Assembly (NCBI GenBank): GCA_030603265.1
Contig: JAUVYD010000087.1
Coordinates: 1 to 6,754 of the forward strand
DNA length: 6,754 nt
Source of the DNA: Dehalococcoidia bacterium
GTDB lineage: Bacteria > Chloroflexota > Dehalococcoidia > GIF9 > AB-539-J10
Reading direction: 5' to 3'
Below, in pieces: positions 6,253 through 6,754 of the stretch. The position numbers and the translations under genes were made by a program. The notes below the pieces were generated by a model. The model worked only from the letters and a program-made list of their open reading frames with translations. It made no database searches and was not told the DNA's origin. Numbering within the stretch: the stretch's first letter is position 1; every line of letters starts with the position of its first letter.

Positions 6253-6754
6253 CTATTCGTCGGAGTAGTACACCACTATCAGTCTCGGAAGATCAGGCGG
6301 GGTCCATCGGAGCATGTCGTTGTCGCCGTTGCCATCGGTCTCGTGGTCCTTGAACTGGAGCCTGATCTGAAAGCGCCCGTCTTCCAGCTTCTCTTCGAGT
6401 GCGTCCGCGAAGGCGGCGTTCGATTCGACCTGGTCCAGCTCATTGGTGTCACACCAGCGGCCGATCCCTCCAACCGGAATGCCCTCGAAGTAGATACCTG
6501 AACCAAAGGAGCCGAAATCGTCCACATACGCGCGCAGACAGCCCAGGTCTGCGAATGGAGTGCCATAGGAGGCGCCATGGTTGGAGAAGTCGACATCGAC
6601 ACTCTCGATTACGGCATCGTCCGGGAGGAGGGAGATGTCGAAAGTGAGGAACGCCTGTATCGGGATGTCGCCGGTGTCATCGCCGACGCATATGAAATTG
6701 TCGGGTAGACCGACTTTGGGCACACAGCCGCTCCTGCTGAGGTTCGGCTGGAAG
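6253..6754 (-). CDS. Beta-rich, probably exported protein of unknown function, C-terminal fragment
   Basis: The frame is open to the window edge, so the start lies outside; 166 residues are visible. A GTG at 6723 could be mistaken for a start, but the frame continues upstream as FQPNLSRSGC without a break. Visible features are VGDDTGDIPIQAFLTFDIS followed by LPDDAVIESVDVDFS, then GTPFADLGCLRAYVDDFG, and a closing strand PRLIVVYY. The pattern of a GFLTFDIS-like strand, an acidic loop, a strand with SVDVDF and a final PRL-V-Y strand resembles beta-sandwich repeats found in secreted or lipid-anchored bacterial proteins, including some carbohydrate-binding modules. Four cysteines are visible, which would fit an extracytoplasmic disulfide-bonded fold. 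No membrane segment is seen in the visible part. The function is unknown and no link to the neighbouring signalling genes is evident. A 275-base gap with a hairpin separates it from the FIST gene. Confidence 0.8.
   Translation of the reverse strand, partial: FQPNLSRSGCVPKVGLPDNFICVGDDTGDIPIQAFLTFDISLLPDDAVIESVDVDFSNHGASYGTPFADLGCLRAYVDDFGSFGSGIYFEGIPVGGIGRWCDTNELDQVESNAAFADALEEKLEDGRFQIRLQFKDHETDGNGDNDMLRWTPPDLPRLIVVYYSDE

Overview
The window is a signalling cluster from a GC-rich bacterium with tightly packed genes, many short spacers and a stressosome-type partner-switching module. The phylum cannot be fixed from this sequence. The mix of RsbT, an RsbX-type phosphatase, multi-PAS NarL-type histidine kinases, a FIST protein and a Cys-containing beta-rich probably exported protein would fit lineages such as Chloroflexota or Armatimonadota, but that is a weak guess.

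Left part, plus strand (1-2881): the 3' end of an rsbT kinase gene, an RsbX/SpoIIE-type PP2C phosphatase overlapping it by 10 bases, and one base later a 697-residue hybrid histidine kinase. The kinase opens with a domain that closely resembles the RsbT-binding N-terminus of RsbU, followed by three PAS domains, a HisKA_3 dimerisation and phosphoacceptor domain with ELHD, and an HATPase_c domain. The rsbR and rsbS genes expected before rsbT would lie to the left of the window. The arrangement suggests that the usual RsbT-to-RsbU phosphatase output has been replaced by RsbT control of a histidine kinase, that is, a stressosome wired into two-component signalling.

Middle part, minus strand (4844-5977 then 2954-4819): a probable two-gene operon, convergent with the first. 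It encodes a FIST-domain ligand sensor, then, 24 bases on, a second NarL-type histidine kinase with a GAF-like N-terminus and two PAS domains. The first PAS domain of each kinase is so similar, at DNA level too, that the two genes carry an inverted duplicated segment. No response regulator lies in the window.

Right part (5978-6754): a 275-base noncoding stretch upstream of the FIST gene holds an 8-base perfect inverted repeat flanking a possible -10 element, four copies of a TTG(G)WCAGC-like motif, a TCGCATGCGA palindrome and a separate hairpin. Beyond it is the 3' end of a minus-strand gene for a beta-rich, probably exported protein that runs off the window.
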